From Alphaproteobacteria bacterium (GTDB lineage Bacteria > Pseudomonadota > Alphaproteobacteria > Micavibrionales > Micavibrionaceae): 64,000 bases of DNA. The position numbers were made by a program, and so were the translations under genes. The stretch spans positions 1 through 64,000 of the forward strand of contig JAGRKA010000002.1 in the NCBI GenBank assembly GCA_020442475.1, read 5' to 3'. Each line of letters begins with the position of its first letter. Position 1 is the first letter of the stretch. Positions 42,271 through 51,297 of this stretch are shown one piece after another. The notes below the pieces were generated by a model. That model did no database searches, was not told the origin of the DNA, and saw nothing but the letters and a program-made list of their open reading frames with translations.

Positions 42271-42993
42271 ATGACATCTGTTGCAATTGTTACGGGCGGT
42301 ACGAGAGGGATAGGGCTGGAAATTTCAAAGGCGCTGGCTGCGGACGGCTTTCAGGTCGCGGCTATTTATCATGGCAATGAGGGCGCAGCAAAAGCCTTTA
42401 AAGAAGAGACCGGGCAGGCTGCGTTTAAGGCTGATGTTTCAAAAGCTGAAGATTGTGCAGCCGTGGTCGAGAAAATTGAAAAGAAACTCGGCCCAGTGAC
42501 CGTGTTGGTGAACAATGCTGGGATCACGCGTGACGGGATGTTACACAAGATGAGCGATGAGGACTGGCACAGTGTGATAGAGACGAACCTGACATCTTGC
42601 TTCCTTATGACGCGCGCCGTGATTAAGGGTATGCGTGATCGTGCTTATGGCCGGGTGATTAATATCAGCTCGATCAATGCGCAAAAAGGGCAGCTTGGGC
42701 AAGCAAACTATTCCGCTGCAAAAGCTGGGATGATTGGTTTTACAAAAGCGCTTGCGTTGGAAAGTGCACGTAAAAATATTACGGTTAATGCCGTATGCCC
42801 GGGCTATATCAAGACGGATATGACGGCAGCGATTGACTCGGCGGTTCTGGAAAGTATTATTAAGCAAATTCCAGCAGGCCGCATGGGTAAGCCGAGCGAG
42901 ATTGCTGGAATCGTCTCTTTTCTTGCGTCTGATAAAGCCTCTTTTATTAATGGTGCAACCATCTCAGCCAACGGTGGTCAATATATGGCTTAA
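42271..42993 (+). CDS. phaB: Acetoacetyl-CoA reductase
   Basis: A 240-aa short-chain dehydrogenase that makes (R)-3-hydroxybutyryl-CoA with NADPH. It has the TGGTRGIG cofactor loop, the VNNAGITRDGMLHKM segment typical of PhaB, and the catalytic Ser-Tyr-Lys set in INISSINAQKGQLGQANYSA and AAKAG. PGYIKTDMTAAI follows. FabG paralogues look similar, but the operon context and the ITRDGMLHKM phrase favour PhaB. TAAGGAG precedes the ATG. Confidence 0.93.
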   Translation: MTSVAIVTGGTRGIGLEISKALAADGFQVAAIYHGNEGAAKAFKEETGQAAFKADVSKAEDCAAVVEKIEKKLGPVTVLVNNAGITRDGMLHKMSDEDWHSVIETNLTSCFLMTRAVIKGMRDRAYGRVINISSINAQKGQLGQANYSAAKAGMIGFTKALALESARKNITVNAVCPGYIKTDMTAAIDSAVLESIIKQIPAGRMGKPSEIAGIVSFLASDKASFINGATISANGGQYMA

Positions 42994-43021
42994 AACCATA
43001 GGATGAGTTATAGTTTCTTCC

Positions 43022-43555
43022 ATGTCAAAAGAATCAGTTATCCTTGAAAGACGTTTTATTCCTGCTGGCACTCTGGTCGTAAGACAGGGAGAGGATGGCA
43101 GTTCGGCTTATCTAATTCAGTCCGGTAAAGTTCGCGTATATACGGAGCATGATGATAAAGAGGTTGAGCTTGCGATTCTTGATATGGGCCAGATTTTTGG
43201 TGAAATGGCCCTAATTTTTGATGAGCCGCGGACAGCGACCGTTAAAACAATTGAGGATTGCAACCTGATTATTATCACGCGCCAAACGCTTAAGCAAAAG
43301 CTTGGAAAGACAGACCCGACAGTCCGCGCGATTGTGGAGATGCTCACACGGCGGGTGATTACGGGTAATAACTCAGTCATGAAAAGGCAGGATAGAGTCG
43401 AAGATTTGACTGAAACGGCAAACACTATTTATCAAAACATATTATCGGGTTTGCCGTCTGAGCAAAGAGGGGCGTTTGAGTCTGAGATATTGCCCAAACT
43501 TGATACATTTCTTAATGCTCTGCGGAATTTTCAAAAAGGTTTCCACGAAGTATAA
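43022..43555 (+). CDS. Cyclic nucleotide-binding domain protein without a DNA-binding domain
   Basis: A 177-aa protein. Residues 5-110 form a cNMP-binding beta-roll, with GEDGSSAYLIQSGKVRVY and the phosphate-binding cassette FGEMALIFDEPRTATV, which keeps the Glu and Arg that contact the nucleotide. The C-terminal 65 residues are helical, without a helix-turn-helix. It might respond to cAMP, or use the domain as a protein-binding module. It follows phaB by 28 bases but has a -10-like TATAGT seven bases before the ATG and no ribosome-binding site, so it may be leaderless. Confidence 0.88.
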   Translation: MSKESVILERRFIPAGTLVVRQGEDGSSAYLIQSGKVRVYTEHDDKEVELAILDMGQIFGEMALIFDEPRTATVKTIEDCNLIIITRQTLKQKLGKTDPTVRAIVEMLTRRVITGNNSVMKRQDRVEDLTETANTIYQNILSGLPSEQRGAFESEILPKLDTFLNALRNFQKGFHEV

Positions 43556-43586
43556 ATCTTTTTAGCCTATCCCAGTCTGCTATAAA

Positions 43587-43601
43587 CCCTATATTATAGG
43601 G
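43587..43601. promoter_or_regulatory. Palindrome upstream of the AsmA gene
   Basis: CCCTATA-T-TATAGGG is a perfect 7-base inverted repeat around a single T, about 33 bases before the ATG of the AsmA gene. It contains -10-like sequences on both strands (TATATT, TATAAT on the complement). It could be an operator overlapping a promoter; no strong -35 is visible. Confidence 0.4.
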
Positions 43602-43633
43602 ATCGGCGCTTTTGCCGGGCAGAGGACAGGATT

Positions 43634-46600
43634 ATGAAACGCACTATTATTCTTATTTTTTCCATAGTTTTTTTGCTTTTGGGAGCGCTTATCGTTGCGC
43701 CCAGCTTTGTGGATTGGAGCAAATATAAGCCGCAGGCTATGCAACAGCTCAAAGATACGCTTGGTTATGATATGTCCATAGACGGAGATCTTTCGATGCG
43801 TCTTATCCCATCGCCTCGTCTATCTGCTGGAAATGTTTCGGTTAAAAATGGGGAGGAGGCGCAGGCGGCCTTTGCCTCTTTTGAACGTTTGGATGTTCAT
43901 GTCGGGCTTTGGCCTTTGTTGAAAGGGCAGATAGCCGTTGATTCTGTCAGCCTTATAAAGCCGTCCCTGTCTCTGGAGCGTGGTGCGGACGGTGTATGGA
44001 ACTGGATGAGTCCAAAGCTGGAAGCTGTTCTTGAGAGTAATCGCCAGAAGAACGCATCGGAAGAGGGACGTTCAGGCAATAATGCGGGCGGCGGCGCATT
44101 AGCGGCTGTTTCTTTGGAAAGTTTGAAAATTGAACAAGGGACGCTCCGTTATAAGGATATGAAATCGGGAACGATAACAGCGTTCGATCACATAAATCTG
44201 GCGCTGAAAGCGGAGTCGCTTCAAGGTCCCTTTCAGGCGGAAGGGGATGTGAGCGCAGCCGGACGGACTCTCTCCTTTAAAGCGGCTGTCCGGAAACTCG
44301 ATATGAACACGAAAACCGTTTCACTAAACGCCGATATCCTGTCTGCGGATGAAGCGCTAAGCCTGGCTGGGGTTGTGGGGTTCGGTGAAAATCCCGATTT
44401 CCAAGGGGAGGTCGCCATCTCTAAAAAAGCCGTGCCTGCATTGAATGGGCAGTCTGTAAGCCTGAAAGGCTTGGTCACGGCGTCTGCAAAAGCGGTTGAG
44501 TCTAAAGATATAGAGATGACCCTTGGGAAAGCAGTTGTGTCAGGAACGATTAAGGCAAATTTCTCTCCTGTTTCGGTAGGCGGCGCGTTTATAGCTAAAG
44601 AACCCCTTAATCTGGATGGGTTTCTATCATCTTCTTCCTCCTCAGCGCCAAAGGCTAAAAAAACTGAGTTTAAAGATGTGAATGCTATAAGAACAATTAT
44701 AGCCGGTATGATACCGCAAAAATTTTTTCTACCTCTACCTATCAGCGCTGACATAAATTTTTCTACGCCGAGCGTGATATATAAGGGGTATGTATATGAA
44801 GATGTTTCGGTAAAACTTCTAAAAAATCAAACACAGGAAAACATCGATGTGACGATAACCAAGGTTCCAGGTGGCGGAACCTTGGCGCTGTCAGCCGCGC
44901 AATCACAGATCAAGCTACATGATCGAAAAGAGGATGTTCCTGCCGGATATGCTTTTCGCGGGGATATAAAAGCAGATATTCAGAATCTGCCAAAACTGGT
45001 TGAGGCGGCCTTAGGGAATCGCTCTTTCGACATTTTGCCGTTTGAACAGGCCAAAGGGACCGCCGAGTTTATTTTTGATCCATATCAGTTGGGATTTTCA
45101 ACATGGCTACGCTTTGAAAATGAGGGAAATTTCCATGGGGCGGTTAATCTCGGGAAACAAGGATCCTCCGGCAATCTATTAAGGGTAGAGCTTTCTGGTA
45201 AAAATATTGATTTTGATAAGCTCTTGAGGCCCGCGGGTATGCAGGGGCAGGCTTCTCAGAGTGGTACGAAAGATATGACCGCCGCAGTTAAAAACTTTTC
45301 GCTCCCTTTTAACCTTGATTTCAACGTGAATGGTCAGAATTTAACGTATAAAGGGCAAACGTTTAAGACTGTTGGCTTGGAGGGGAGATACAATAAAGAG
45401 GAAGGGCTGTTTTTGGGAGGGCTTGGAAACGAAAACGGCCTTTCAATTGAAGATGGAAATGGGAACGGGGTCTATGCGCGGGTGATTGTTAAAGATCTCC
45501 AAAATTTGAGTGGTATAGAAATTGATCCTTTGTCTCTGTCACTTAAGGAACCGCAGAAATCAGCCGCAGCTTTCGGAATGGATTTGTCCAAGTGGCCCGT
45601 TGGCAATGAACCGCTCAGGATTGATGCGGCTTTGTCCGGGAGTATTGAATCCCTTGATACGCGGGCTGATGTCAAAATTGCAGGAGGTAGTGTCATTGCC
45701 AAGGGAGCAGTTAAAAATATTTTGGGTACGCCTTCCGTAGATAAGCTGAGTTTGCAGGTCAAGCACCCCGATACGGCAAAAATGATTGGTGTACTGGCTC
45801 CTTCTGCACCTCATTATGCGTCTTTGGCGAAACCGCTCGATCTCCAGGCGAATATTGTTGATAATAAAGGTGTTTACGAACTTCAGGGGTTTAAGGGTAT
45901 ATTTGCCGGCACTGGCGTTAACGGGTCAATGACCCTTGATGCAGGTGCAAAGCCAATGAGGGTTGTCGCCGATCTGACATTGGGGGACCTCGTCTTAAAA
46001 ACAGGGCGCTCTACACAAACCTCCGGTAAAGGGCAGTCCGCACAGAGCCCTCAGGGCGTCTCACGCTGGTCCAGCCAGCCGATTGACACAGGCTGGATGG
46101 CGGCACTGGATGCACAGGTGGGCGTAAATGCGAACTCAATTATTTATCAAAACTGGGATTTGCAAAAGCCGAGTCTGCAGGTCGTTTTGAATAAAGACGG
46201 GCTGAATATTCAGGACCTAAAAGCGGGTCTTTATGGCGGGCAAGCAGCCTTTAGCGGCCTGATTACACCGCGGTCCGGCGGAGAAAAAGGCATCAATATG
46301 AAGGTGCAAGGCAGCACGACCAACGTATCTTTAGAAAATCTTGTCAAATCGCTGGCCGGGGGCGCAATTATCAAGGGCCGGGGACAGATTAATATGGACG
46401 TAAATCTTCAAAGTGCGGGAGAAAGCCAGCAAGCGCTTGTTTCTGCACTTTCCGGGCAGGGAACGACCACCGGGCAGGCAATTGCAATTGAGGGGATGGA
46501 TTTGAACCGCTTTGCACAGGCCTTGTCGGCGGAAACGAAACCTAGTGATACGCTTTTGGGCTTGTGGAAAGGGACGACCAAGGGCGGCGTGACAGCGTTT

Positions 46601-47065
46601 GACACGCTTGATGGTGCGTTTTCGGTTCAAAATGGGGTTGTTAATGTCTCTAAAATGGATCTTGACGGGCCGCGCGCTGCGATTAAGACAACCGGGCGCG
46701 TAGACCTCCTGCGTTGGCTCCTTGAAACAGCGCATGAGATTACTCTGAAAGATCGGCCAGATGTTCCACCCTTTACGGTTAAAATCGCAGGGCCACTGGA
46801 TAACCCCGGACAGACCTTTGCACAAGGGGCGCTTAATGATTATTTGAACCGGAAAATCAATCGTAAGCTGGAAAAACTGATTACTGATAAGCTAGGTCTG
46901 CCTTCTGCGCAAGAATCTGCGCCCGCACCTCAGGAATCGCAACAGCAAATGGATGGTGGAAGCGGTACCCAATCTCAAGAACAGCAAGCACCTCAGCAGC
47001 AGGTACCACAGGAGATTAAACCTGAGGAGGCCCTTCGGGGGCTACTCGAGGGGCTGTTGCAGTAA
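43634..47065 (+). CDS. Giant AsmA-family inner-membrane protein
   Basis: An 1143-aa AsmA/TamB-like protein. A short N-terminal helix (residues 5-24, IILIFSIVFLLLGALIVAPS) anchors it, followed by the family phrase FVDWSKYKPQAMQQLKDTLG and a long beta-strand-rich periplasmic part. The C-terminal AsmA_2-like domain has GGQAAFSG, KGRGQINMDVNLQS and a run ending LKDRPDVPPFTVKIAGPLDN. The C-terminus is glutamine-rich (QESQQQMDGGSGTQSQEQQ). Such proteins are proposed to conduct phospholipids between membranes. AGGACAGG precedes the ATG. It is the largest ORF in the window. Confidence 0.9.
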   Translation: MKRTIILIFSIVFLLLGALIVAPSFVDWSKYKPQAMQQLKDTLGYDMSIDGDLSMRLIPSPRLSAGNVSVKNGEEAQAAFASFERLDVHVGLWPLLKGQIAVDSVSLIKPSLSLERGADGVWNWMSPKLEAVLESNRQKNASEEGRSGNNAGGGALAAVSLESLKIEQGTLRYKDMKSGTITAFDHINLALKAESLQGPFQAEGDVSAAGRTLSFKAAVRKLDMNTKTVSLNADILSADEALSLAGVVGFGENPDFQGEVAISKKAVPALNGQSVSLKGLVTASAKAVESKDIEMTLGKAVVSGTIKANFSPVSVGGAFIAKEPLNLDGFLSSSSSSAPKAKKTEFKDVNAIRTIIAGMIPQKFFLPLPISADINFSTPSVIYKGYVYEDVSVKLLKNQTQENIDVTITKVPGGGTLALSAAQSQIKLHDRKEDVPAGYAFRGDIKADIQNLPKLVEAALGNRSFDILPFEQAKGTAEFIFDPYQLGFSTWLRFENEGNFHGAVNLGKQGSSGNLLRVELSGKNIDFDKLLRPAGMQGQASQSGTKDMTAAVKNFSLPFNLDFNVNGQNLTYKGQTFKTVGLEGRYNKEEGLFLGGLGNENGLSIEDGNGNGVYARVIVKDLQNLSGIEIDPLSLSLKEPQKSAAAFGMDLSKWPVGNEPLRIDAALSGSIESLDTRADVKIAGGSVIAKGAVKNILGTPSVDKLSLQVKHPDTAKMIGVLAPSAPHYASLAKPLDLQANIVDNKGVYELQGFKGIFAGTGVNGSMTLDAGAKPMRVVADLTLGDLVLKTGRSTQTSGKGQSAQSPQGVSRWSSQPIDTGWMAALDAQVGVNANSIIYQNWDLQKPSLQVVLNKDGLNIQDLKAGLYGGQAAFSGLITPRSGGEKGINMKVQGSTTNVSLENLVKSLAGGAIIKGRGQINMDVNLQSAGESQQALVSALSGQGTTTGQAIAIEGMDLNRFAQALSAETKPSDTLLGLWKGTTKGGVTAFDTLDGAFSVQNGVVNVSKMDLDGPRAAIKTTGRVDLLRWLLETAHEITLKDRPDVPPFTVKIAGPLDNPGQTFAQGALNDYLNRKINRKLEKLITDKLGLPSAQESAPAPQESQQQMDGGSGTQSQEQQAPQQQVPQEIKPEEALRGLLEGLLQ

Positions 47066-47076
47066 AAAGGGGAGCG

Positions 47077-47280
47077 CTATAGCCTGCTTTGCAGGCCTTT
47101 CAGGAGATAAACCCGGATTGCGCTGGACAGATTTTCTTCGCGCATTTCATCAATCTCGGCAATCAAGGCGTTGATGGATTTGCCCTGCCTTCCCGCTTCG
47201 TCTTTTAATTCATCCCAAAAAGCGTCCTCCAGCGTGATGCTGGTGGCGTGACCTGCGATTTTAACGGAGTGTTTTTTCAT
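47077..47280 (-). CDS. Ribbon-helix-helix domain protein (RHH_4 type)
   Basis: A 67-aa protein with the RHH_4 fold found in Alphaproteobacteria: KHSVKIAGHATSITLEDAFW forms the strand and first helix, and SINALIAEIDEM the second helix, with a C-terminal LSSAIRVYLLKGL. It could bind DNA as a dimer, but its target is unknown. There is no toxin gene beside it; the neighbours are AsmA (convergent) and a small ORF (divergent). From memory, RHH_4 genes often lie near fumC in this class. Confidence 0.85.
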   Translation of the reverse strand: MKKHSVKIAGHATSITLEDAFWDELKDEAGRQGKSINALIAEIDEMREENLSSAIRVYLLKGLQSRL

Positions 47281-47287
47281 AGCTTTG

Positions 47288-47316
47288 TTGTATTATTTTA
47301 AAAATTTCCCTATATT
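47288..47316 (+). promoter_or_regulatory. Promoter candidate for the 47-aa small ORF
   Basis: TTGTAT (47288-47293), 17-base spacer, TATATT (47311-47316). Transcription would begin near 47323, about 27 bases before the ATG at 47350, and the leader contains GGGAGG. A second TTGACA (47315-47320) has no matching -10 at the right distance. Confidence 0.5.
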
Positions 47317-47349
47317 GACATTTTTATTACAAAGCAGTAGGGAGGTACT

Positions 47350-47493
47350 ATGGATATAGGACAAAAAGTTAAAAAAATATTTACTTCTGCCGCTCAGTGG
47401 ATTGATTCTGCTGTTGATCTCTGTATTCCAGAATCAGTAGTTAATTTTGCGGAAGAGGACTCAGGCTATAAATTCTCTAGTAATGATCGGTAA
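47350..47493 (+). CDS. Small ORF, 47-aa protein of unknown function
   Basis: ATG at 47350 with an excellent ribosome-binding site (GGGAGG, four bases of spacing) and a matching promoter upstream. The product starts MDIGQKVKKIFTSAAQWIDS and ends with SGYKFSSNDR. The first half is an amphipathic helix with KVKK; it has one cysteine and no membrane helix. The reading frame is clean and the stop at 47491-47493 lies five bases before the end of fumC on the other strand. The family is not recognised. Confidence 0.6.
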   Translation: MDIGQKVKKIFTSAAQWIDSAVDLCIPESVVNFAEEDSGYKFSSNDR

Positions 47494-47498
47494 GGGGT

Positions 47499-48899
47499 TT
47501 ATCCCTTCGGCTTAATCATATCCAGCGGGTTGACCCATTCATCAAACTGCTCTGCCGTCAGCAGGCTTAGCGCGAGAGCGGCTTCTTTGAGCGTTGTGCC
47601 TTCCGCATACGCTTTTTTTGCGATTTTTGCGGCATTATCGTAGCCGATATGCGGGTTCAGAGCCGTGACCAGCATCAGGGAATTTTCCATGAGCTGCTTA
47701 ATGCGTCCATAGTTTGGCTCTATCCCGTTTACGCAGTGATCTGTGAAGCTCACGCAGCTATCGGCGATCAGGCGGATAGATTGCAGGATGTTGTAAATCA
47801 TCACGGGTTTGAACACATTCAATTCAAAATGCCCCTGTGAGCCGGCGACGGTCACGGTCGTGTGATTGCCCATCACTTGCGTGCAAACCATAGTGAGCGC
47901 TTCACACTGCGTCGGGTTGACCTTGCCGGGCATGATGGAGGAGCCTGGTTCGTTAGCAGGAAGAATGATTTCCCCGATCCCGCTGCGTGGCCCGGAGCCG
48001 AGCAGGCGGATGTCGTTCGCGATTTTCATCAGGCTGACAGCCAGAACATTGAGTGCGCCGGACGTTTCAACAAGTGCGTCGTGTGCAGCGAGTGCTTCGA
48101 ATTTATTGGGTGCGCTGACGAAAGGGAGTCCCGTCAGGTCTGAAATTGTTCCAGCGAATTTTTCAGCAAATCCGGCGGTAGAGTTTATTCCTGTGCCCAC
48201 AGCCGTCCCGCCTTGCGCCAGTTCAGACAGGCGCGGTAGTGTGTCTTTGACCCGCTTGATTCCATTCTCAATTTGTCGCGCATAGCCGGAAAACTCTTGC
48301 CCGAGCGTGAGCGGTGTGGCGTCCTGCAAGTGAGTCCGGCCATTTTTAACGATATCGGAAAAGGCATTGGCCTTGGCATCCAGTGCTGTGTGGAGTTTCT
48401 GAAGGGCTGGGATCAACAAACCGTTGATTTCCCGCGCAGCTGCGATGGACATGGCCGTAGGGAAAGTATCGTTCGAGGATTGGCTCATATTCACATGGTC
48501 ATTCGGGTGAACGGGGCTTTTTCCCCCGCGTGTCTCGGACAAAATCTCATTGGCGCGGCCCGCAATGACTTCATTCGCATTCATATTAGATTGTGTGCCG
48601 GAACCCGTTTGCCACACGGCGAGCGGGAATTCGTCCATTAACGTACCGTCGAGGATTTCATCAGCAGCTTGCGTAATAGCCTTGCCCAGCATTTCATCGA
48701 GCAGGCCCAAAGACATATTCGTCAGGGCTGAGGCCTTTTTTTGGAGCGCTAACGCCTCCACCAAGGCTGCGGGCATTTTTTCTGTCCCAATATCGAAATT
48801 CTGTAACGAGCGCTGTGTTTGTGCGCCCCAATAGCGGTTTGCGGGGACTTCGATCTCTCCTATGGAGTCGGTTTCTATGCGGGTGTTGCGGTCTTTCAT
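47499..48899 (-). CDS. fumC: Fumarate hydratase class II
   Basis: A 466-aa tetrameric, iron-independent fumarase of the TCA cycle. The substrate-binding signature [20 protein letters not shown] is complete, and the N-terminal [20 protein letters not shown] matches the family. [16 protein letters not shown] and [15 protein letters not shown] are also present. The start at 48899 gives the usual length. An in-frame ATG at 48920 would add seven residues and overlap the purK stop by 17 bases; the choice is uncertain. It lies downstream of purK on the minus strand. Confidence 0.95.
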   Translation of the reverse strand: MKDRNTRIETDSIGEIEVPANRYWGAQTQRSLQNFDIGTEKMPAALVEALALQKKASALTNMSLGLLDEMLGKAITQAADEILDGTLMDEFPLAVWQTGSGTQSNMNANEVIAGRANEILSETRGGKSPVHPNDHVNMSQSSNDTFPTAMSIAAAREINGLLIPALQKLHTALDAKANAFSDIVKNGRTHLQDATPLTLGQEFSGYARQIENGIKRVKDTLPRLSELAQGGTAVGTGINSTAGFAEKFAGTISDLTGLPFVSAPNKFEALAAHDALVETSGALNVLAVSLMKIANDIRLLGSGPRSGIGEIILPANEPGSSIMPGKVNPTQCEALTMVCTQVMGNHTTVTVAGSQGHFELNVFKPVMIYNILQSIRLIADSCVSFTDHCVNGIEPNYGRIKQLMENSLMLVTALNPHIGYDNAAKIAKKAYAEGTTLKEAALALSLLTAEQFDEWVNPLDMIKPKG

Positions 48900-48903
48900 C
48901 AAT

Positions 48904-49983
48904 TCAGCCTTTACGGACATCGTTTTTCTCTTTCAAAATCGTCACATGGCCCATTTTCCGGCCCGGTTTCACATCATGCTTGCCGTAGAGATGAATGCAA
49001 GCATTTTTATCCCGTCTATAGGACTCAAGATGGTTTATGTCCTCACCAATCAGGTTGATCATTTCGCAATCGCTATGGCGCCCCGGTGGCAGGACAGGAA
49101 GGCCGCAAACCGCCCGGACGTGATTTTCAAATTGTGAGACCGCGCAAGAATCAATGCTCCAATGGCCGGAATTATGAGTACGCGGCGCGATTTCATTGGC
49201 CAGCAGCGTGCCGTCTTTGGTTACGAATAGCTCCAGCGCCAGAACCCCGCGTAAATCTACGGATCTGGCCAGTGTTCCCGTCATCTGAAGCGCTTTATCT
49301 GCAAGGGCGGATGATACGGGTGCAGGGACTGTGCTTTTGTGAAGAATGTGGTTTTTATGTGTGTTTAGAGCGGGGCCATAAAATTCCATATGGCCATCTT
49401 TATCGCGGGCGACGATTACGGAGATCTCAAAGTCAAAATCGACAATTTCCTCCATAATGACAGGTTGATTATCTATTTCGATCCATACTGTTTCGATTTC
49501 TGAAGTGTTTGATACGCGCCACTGGCCCTTTCCATCATATCCGAAACGTGTCGTTTTCAATATACAGGAGGCAGCCCCCCATTCAGTAAGGGTCTTTTCG
49601 ATATCTGCGGGGGTTTCGGGTGTAGCCCAGCGTGCTGTGTCGATCTTGATCGAATTCAGGAAAGATTTTTCCTTCACGCGATCCTGAGCGACCTCAAGGA
49701 GGCGTTCATCTGGATAAACAGGTTTAAGAGTCTTGAGGTATTTTATTGTTTCTACAGGAATATTTTCGAATTCATAAGAGATAACATCAACTTTTTCGGA
49801 AAAAACGCTCAGGGCGTCCTCGTCCGTATAATTGGCCACAATCGTCTCTTGGGCGACCTGAGACGCTGGGGAATCTGGTTCCGGGGTAAAGATTACGGTC
49901 TGAATTCCAAGTTTTTCCGCGGCTTGTGCGCTCATGCGCCCAAGTTGTCCGCCACCGAGTATGCCAAGGGTTTTATGTGTCAT
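48904..49983 (-). CDS. purK: N5-carboxyaminoimidazole ribonucleotide synthase
   Basis: A 359-aa ATP-grasp enzyme that converts AIR to N5-CAIR in purine synthesis. The start motif [20 protein letters not shown] fixes the ATG at 49983 (an in-frame start at 50019 adds only 12 unrelated residues). ATP-grasp segments include [15 protein letters not shown] and [28 protein letters not shown] is the usual purK ending region. It pairs with PurE, encoded 550 bases away, but an unrelated plus-strand gene lies between them. Confidence 0.94.
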   Translation of the reverse strand: MTHKTLGILGGGQLGRMSAQAAEKLGIQTVIFTPEPDSPASQVAQETIVANYTDEDALSVFSEKVDVISYEFENIPVETIKYLKTLKPVYPDERLLEVAQDRVKEKSFLNSIKIDTARWATPETPADIEKTLTEWGAASCILKTTRFGYDGKGQWRVSNTSEIETVWIEIDNQPVIMEEIVDFDFEISVIVARDKDGHMEFYGPALNTHKNHILHKSTVPAPVSSALADKALQMTGTLARSVDLRGVLALELFVTKDGTLLANEIAPRTHNSGHWSIDSCAVSQFENHVRAVCGLPVLPPGRHSDCEMINLIGEDINHLESYRRDKNACIHLYGKHDVKPGRKMGHVTILKEKNDVRKG

Positions 49984-49998
49984 GGCTCTATTATTAAT

Positions 49999-50059
49999 CA
50001 CAGATAGACGCAGATACACACCGATTTTTTGTTCTTTTTTTTATCGATGTTTATCTGTG
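49999..50059. repeat. Imperfect dyad built on CACAGAT / ATCTGTG
   Basis: The left arm CACAGATAGACGCAGATACA (49999-50018) continues as CACCGAT (50019-50025). The right arm ATCGATGTTTATCTGTG occupies 50043-50059. They form an interrupted inverted repeat with two CAGAT direct units on the left side. It sits in the divergent region upstream of purK and the 120-aa gene. Similar CACAGAT-type repeats occur dispersed in many bacterial genomes, from memory; only one copy is seen here. Confidence 0.4.
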
Positions 50060-50119
50060 CTTGACGGTTTGTATTATGTCTATTATGTTGCTGCCTGATT
50101 AAAGTAACAGGAGTTAAAA

Positions 50120-50482
50120 ATGGTATATGACTGGGTATTAGAGAATTCTGAAGCTGAGCAGTATGAAGATTTCCCCTTGTACCAATATTTCCCGCGTACA
50201 ATGGGAAAGGGGCATCCTGATGCAGGGCGTATGGTGCGGTTAGGTACCATTTATGATACTCATTCACGCGGCGTGGATCATAAAACTGCTCAAGGACACC
50301 TCACACAAATGTTTGGAGATAATGCCCTGCTCGTGGCTATTGATGGTTCTAAGCCCGATATGCTGAACGGTTGGCGTTGTGAGGATGTTCGCTTTTATTG
50401 GGTGGATAAGACAGATACTCCTGACATAAAGGTGGAAAGCCCGTATCGCTTTCCATCAGCGGCCAGAACAGCAGAGCCTTGA
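50120..50482 (+). CDS. Protein of unknown function (120 aa) between purK and purE
   Basis: The ATG follows AACAGGAG with ideal spacing. No signal peptide or membrane helix. The chain is rich in Asp, His, Tyr and Trp (GWRCEDVRFYWVDKTDTPD), with a central TAQGHLTQMFGDNALLVAIDG. The family is not recognised. It lies on the plus strand, divergent from purK and convergent with purE. It separates the two genes, which are normally adjacent. Confidence 0.65.
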   Translation: MVYDWVLENSEAEQYEDFPLYQYFPRTMGKGHPDAGRMVRLGTIYDTHSRGVDHKTAQGHLTQMFGDNALLVAIDGSKPDMLNGWRCEDVRFYWVDKTDTPDIKVESPYRFPSAARTAEP

Positions 50483-50529
50483 GTTATTGTCCTGAGTAAG
50501 CTTGCGGTATAGCTTGATTGTATCGCCCG

Positions 50530-51027
50530 TTAGGGTTTCGGTGTCTTTTTAACGTCATTCGTCTGTTTTTGACGGTATTCATCCAGTCGCGCAGCTAAAG
50601 TTTCGTCGGTCGTGGCTAGAATGGCAGCGGCGAGGAGGCCTGCATTTTTAGCGCCGGCTTTTCCGATGGCGAGCGTACCGACCGGAATGCCGCCCGGCAT
50701 TTGCGCAATGGACAGAAGGCTGTCCATGCCGCTGAGCGCCTTGCTTTCGACGGGAACGCCAAGAACGGGCAGAGAGGTCAGGCTTGCCGTCATGCCGGGA
50801 AGGTGTGCCGCACCGCCTGCGCCTGCGATAATAACCTTCAGGCCGCGCTCCTTAGCGGTTTTGGCGTAGTCTACCATGCGATCCGGCGTTCTGTGCGCGG
50901 AGACGATCCGCACTTCGTGTGGAATGCCAAGGCTGTGAAGGATGTCATGGGCTTCCTTCATGGTGTCCCAGTCTGATTGGGAGCCCATAATGATGCCGAT
51001 TTCCGGATATTCGTCAGAATGTGTCAT
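50530..51027 (-). CDS. purE: N5-carboxyaminoimidazole ribonucleotide mutase
   Basis: A 165-aa class I PurE. It has [30 protein letters not shown] and [20 protein letters not shown], then [22 protein letters not shown] with the typical PurE spacing. It converts N5-CAIR to CAIR after PurK. The next gene upstream on the strand is the DUF465 protein, 29 bases away, so they may be cotranscribed. Confidence 0.95.
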   Translation of the reverse strand: MTHSDEYPEIGIIMGSQSDWDTMKEAHDILHSLGIPHEVRIVSAHRTPDRMVDYAKTAKERGLKVIIAGAGGAAHLPGMTASLTSLPVLGVPVESKALSGMDSLLSIAQMPGGIPVGTLAIGKAGAKNAGLLAAAILATTDETLAARLDEYRQKQTNDVKKTPKP

Positions 51028-51056
51028 GGGGTAGCTTTATAAAGGAATGGCGTTAT

Positions 51057-51260
51057 TTACGCAATAATATCGTCGATCAGGGCGCTTTCAAGCTTACGGA
51101 TCATATCTTTAAGCCAGAGCTTTTTCTTCTTAAGCTGCTGAATTTGAAAAAGATTGACCGGCTGGCCGCAATCCATCACCCGCTCGATCATCGCGTCAAG
51201 CGCTTGGTGCTCGGTCTTATATTCGGCCAGCTTCTGGGCGAGTTCTTCCTGATCTTCCAT
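51057..51260 (-). CDS. YdcH-family (DUF465) small coiled-coil protein
   Basis: A 67-aa helical hairpin protein of the YdcH/DUF465 family. It has the usual LKKKKLWLKDMI near the C-terminus and a charged N-terminal helix (EELAQKLAEYKTEHQALDAM). Function is unknown across the family. It lies upstream of purE and divergent from pfkA; from memory, this small gene accompanies purE in many Alphaproteobacteria. Confidence 0.88.
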   Translation of the reverse strand: MEDQEELAQKLAEYKTEHQALDAMIERVMDCGQPVNLFQIQQLKKKKLWLKDMIRKLESALIDDIIA

Positions 51261-51297
51261 GTGAGAGGGGTCGCTTAACTTTGTGTAACCTTAAGCT

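Noticed and set aside
47060-47085. Recurring GCGCTATAG-like motif (also near 3489 and 4110) as a promoter family
   Set aside because: Seen three or four times with poor or 15-base-spaced -35 partners, and one copy lies between convergent genes. It is too short to call without a count over the genome.
47077-47493. Toxin-antitoxin pair formed by the RHH protein and the 47-aa ORF
   Set aside because: RHH antitoxins usually lie just upstream of and in the same direction as the toxin. Here the genes are divergent, and RHH_4 proteins are not known antitoxins.
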